Shown piece by piece: positions 62,930 through 64,000 of a stretch of DNA of 64,000 nt (the stretch's first letter is position 1; the number at the start of each line of letters is the position of its first letter). The position numbers were made by a program, and so were the translations under genes. The notes below the pieces were generated by a model. That model worked only from the letters and a program-made list of their open reading frames with translations, searched no databases and was not told where the DNA came from. The stretch comes from Cristatella mucedo. Lineage: Eukaryota; Bryozoa; Phylactolaemata; Cristatellidae. Location: NCBI GenBank assembly GCA_009760855.2, contig WPIO01000122.1:1-64000 (forward strand), in the 5' to 3' direction.

Positions 62930-63110
62930 TGAGCCGTGATGGCACACTAGGTAAGGCAGTTGCTTTCACGATCTCGGGACCGAGGTCGTAGGTTCAATTC
63001 CTGCAGTTGGCGATTCTTTATCGCCACTGCAAGCGGTGGTGATAGCCATAAAGGCTCTTCTGTCGCTATACAAAAAGAGGCTGTTTAATCAGCTAGGATT
63101 TATTTATTTA
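62930..63110 (+). mobile_element. tRNA-derived SINE, family 1 (best copy)
   Basis: The head is 'gtgagccgtgatggcacac' then 'taggtaaggcag'. The B box 'ggttcaattcc' is at 62991-63001. The body is 'cgccactgcaagcggtgg', and the tail is 'aaaagaggctgtttaatcag' with TTTA repeats. The tRNA-like part holds internal RNA polymerase III promoter boxes. Confidence 0.88.
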
Positions 63111-63289
63111 AACCACTTCAAAGGGTGAGGCTTTCCAGATTCTCAAAAAATTATTAGTCTTTATTTATTGCTGCTCATTAGAGAAATATAGCCTCCAGGC
63201 AATTGCAAATACATAGCGAAGTGAAAAGCCCTCGAGTTGAGAATATTTTATATATAATGTAAGGCAAGGTCATACTACTAAACGTCTCA

Positions 63290-63620
63290 ACTATTGCAGA
63301 CATATTAATCCACGACTCCTGGCCCGTGGCCTTAATCGGCTGAAACTATTGCTAACATTTGAAGCTCGACTGGTCTGTCAAAGGCTTAGTAGGTTAATCA
63401 CACAACTTAGATCTGACTTTTACTCGTTCCTAATCAAGCATTTAATCAATTGCAAAATTTCCAAACTGGCTTACAAGTCAATTTACTAGCTTGGACCAGC
63501 CTGATGGTCCACACTCTACAGCACTTTAGCAGGCTCTCGCAATACCAACACCTCACCATCTAGTCACCTTGCTGTCCCAAGCACTACATTTTGGTGACCA
63601 AGCCTTCTGCTTGCAATCAC
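63290..63620 (+). mobile_element. CR1/L2-like LINE, RT thumb fragment
   Basis: A frame reading FEARLVCQRLSRL, then SDFYSFLIKHLINCKISKLA and YKSIY (about 63359-63490), corresponds to the block AARLV.....HIT..L..LHWLP...RI..K...L.YK. An LRSS..L.VP-like region follows. Confidence 0.6.
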
Positions 63621-64000
63621 TAGAAGAGTGACATCCTATCTGCCCCCCCCCACTGTCACTACCTGCAATGACTTTTCACTTCGTTTGTCTCATCAGAAGA
63701 CATGCCAGTTGCTGTCAACTTTTGAGTGTGTCAACGAACTGGCTTCCTTTGGTCTTGGAGTGCTTTGAATGAGTACGTGCGCAGTTCACCATTAGGTGGA
63801 TGTTGTCAGCCGAGGGCCTTTTGAACTGGTGACCAGTTGGCTGGTGAGTTTGTTCAGGCTTGCATACTGTCATAAGCACTATATTCATTTAATTTGGCAT
63901 GGTTGAATCCACGCAATCACAAATCACAGGGGTACCAATTCAATTGCATCAAACTGGAAAACCATAAGAGAGAGAGAACAAGTTATCTTGAGGCCCTAGA

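Noticed and set aside
62930-63010. Possible functional tRNA gene
   Set aside because: The tRNA-like part continues into a body and TTTA tail repeated at four other places, so it is a SINE; the acceptor and anticodon stems are not convincing.

Overview
The window looks like nuclear DNA of a lophotrochozoan animal, most likely a mollusc. The reasons are exons with GT-AG splice sites, large introns, many dinucleotide microsatellites, dozens of decayed CR1/L2-type LINE copies, two families of tRNA-derived SINEs, and fucolectin-type (FTP), EGF-like and receptor tyrosine phosphatase exons, a combination common in molluscan genomes. The species itself cannot be read from the sequence. There are no bacterial operons, rRNA genes or CRISPR arrays, and most open reading frames here are chance ORFs or microsatellite translations.

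The best-supported genes are both on the minus strand. At 59054-59587 (probably also 59886-59987) lie the last exons of a receptor-type tyrosine phosphatase: the end of a D2-type PTP domain whose P-loop lacks the catalytic arginine, then a terminal exon with a stop codon. At 38007 down to 29831 lie three exons of a second gene: an EGF-like module (37882-38007) that splices in phase 1 to the N-terminal part of a fucolectin-like domain (34916-35182), and an exon carrying that domain's C-terminal end (29831-30023). The two loci may be neighbouring members of one family of FTP/EGF receptors, but their linkage is inference. A CpG-rich first coding exon with a nine-codon upstream ORF sits at 26350-26506 (minus). 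Weaker exon candidates are at 1719-1954 (minus, membrane-spanning C-terminus) and 2628-2751 (plus).

By region: 1-6 kb is AT-rich with two weak exons, one LINE and AT repeats; 6-8.2 kb has two LINE copies facing each other; 11-13 kb has a LINE remnant and a 0.6 kb tandem duplication; 13-19 kb is nearly featureless; 19-24 kb has a SINE and LINE remnants; 25-38 kb holds the first exon and the EGF-fucolectin gene with LINEs in its introns; 38-42 kb is SINE/LINE-rich; 42-45 kb has very long AT and GT arrays, one inside a palindrome; 45-53 kb is an almost continuous graveyard of minus-strand LINEs plus one possible LTR-element fragment; 53-59 kb is sparse; 59-62 kb holds the phosphatase exons, with a LINE in the adjoining sequence that itself carries a SINE and an AC array; 62-64 kb has an AC repeat, a SINE and a LINE.

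The LINEs belong to at least two CR1/L2-like subfamilies. All are broken by stops and frameshifts. SINE family 2 shares its 3' hairpin tail with the LINEs, which suggests it was mobilised by LINE machinery.
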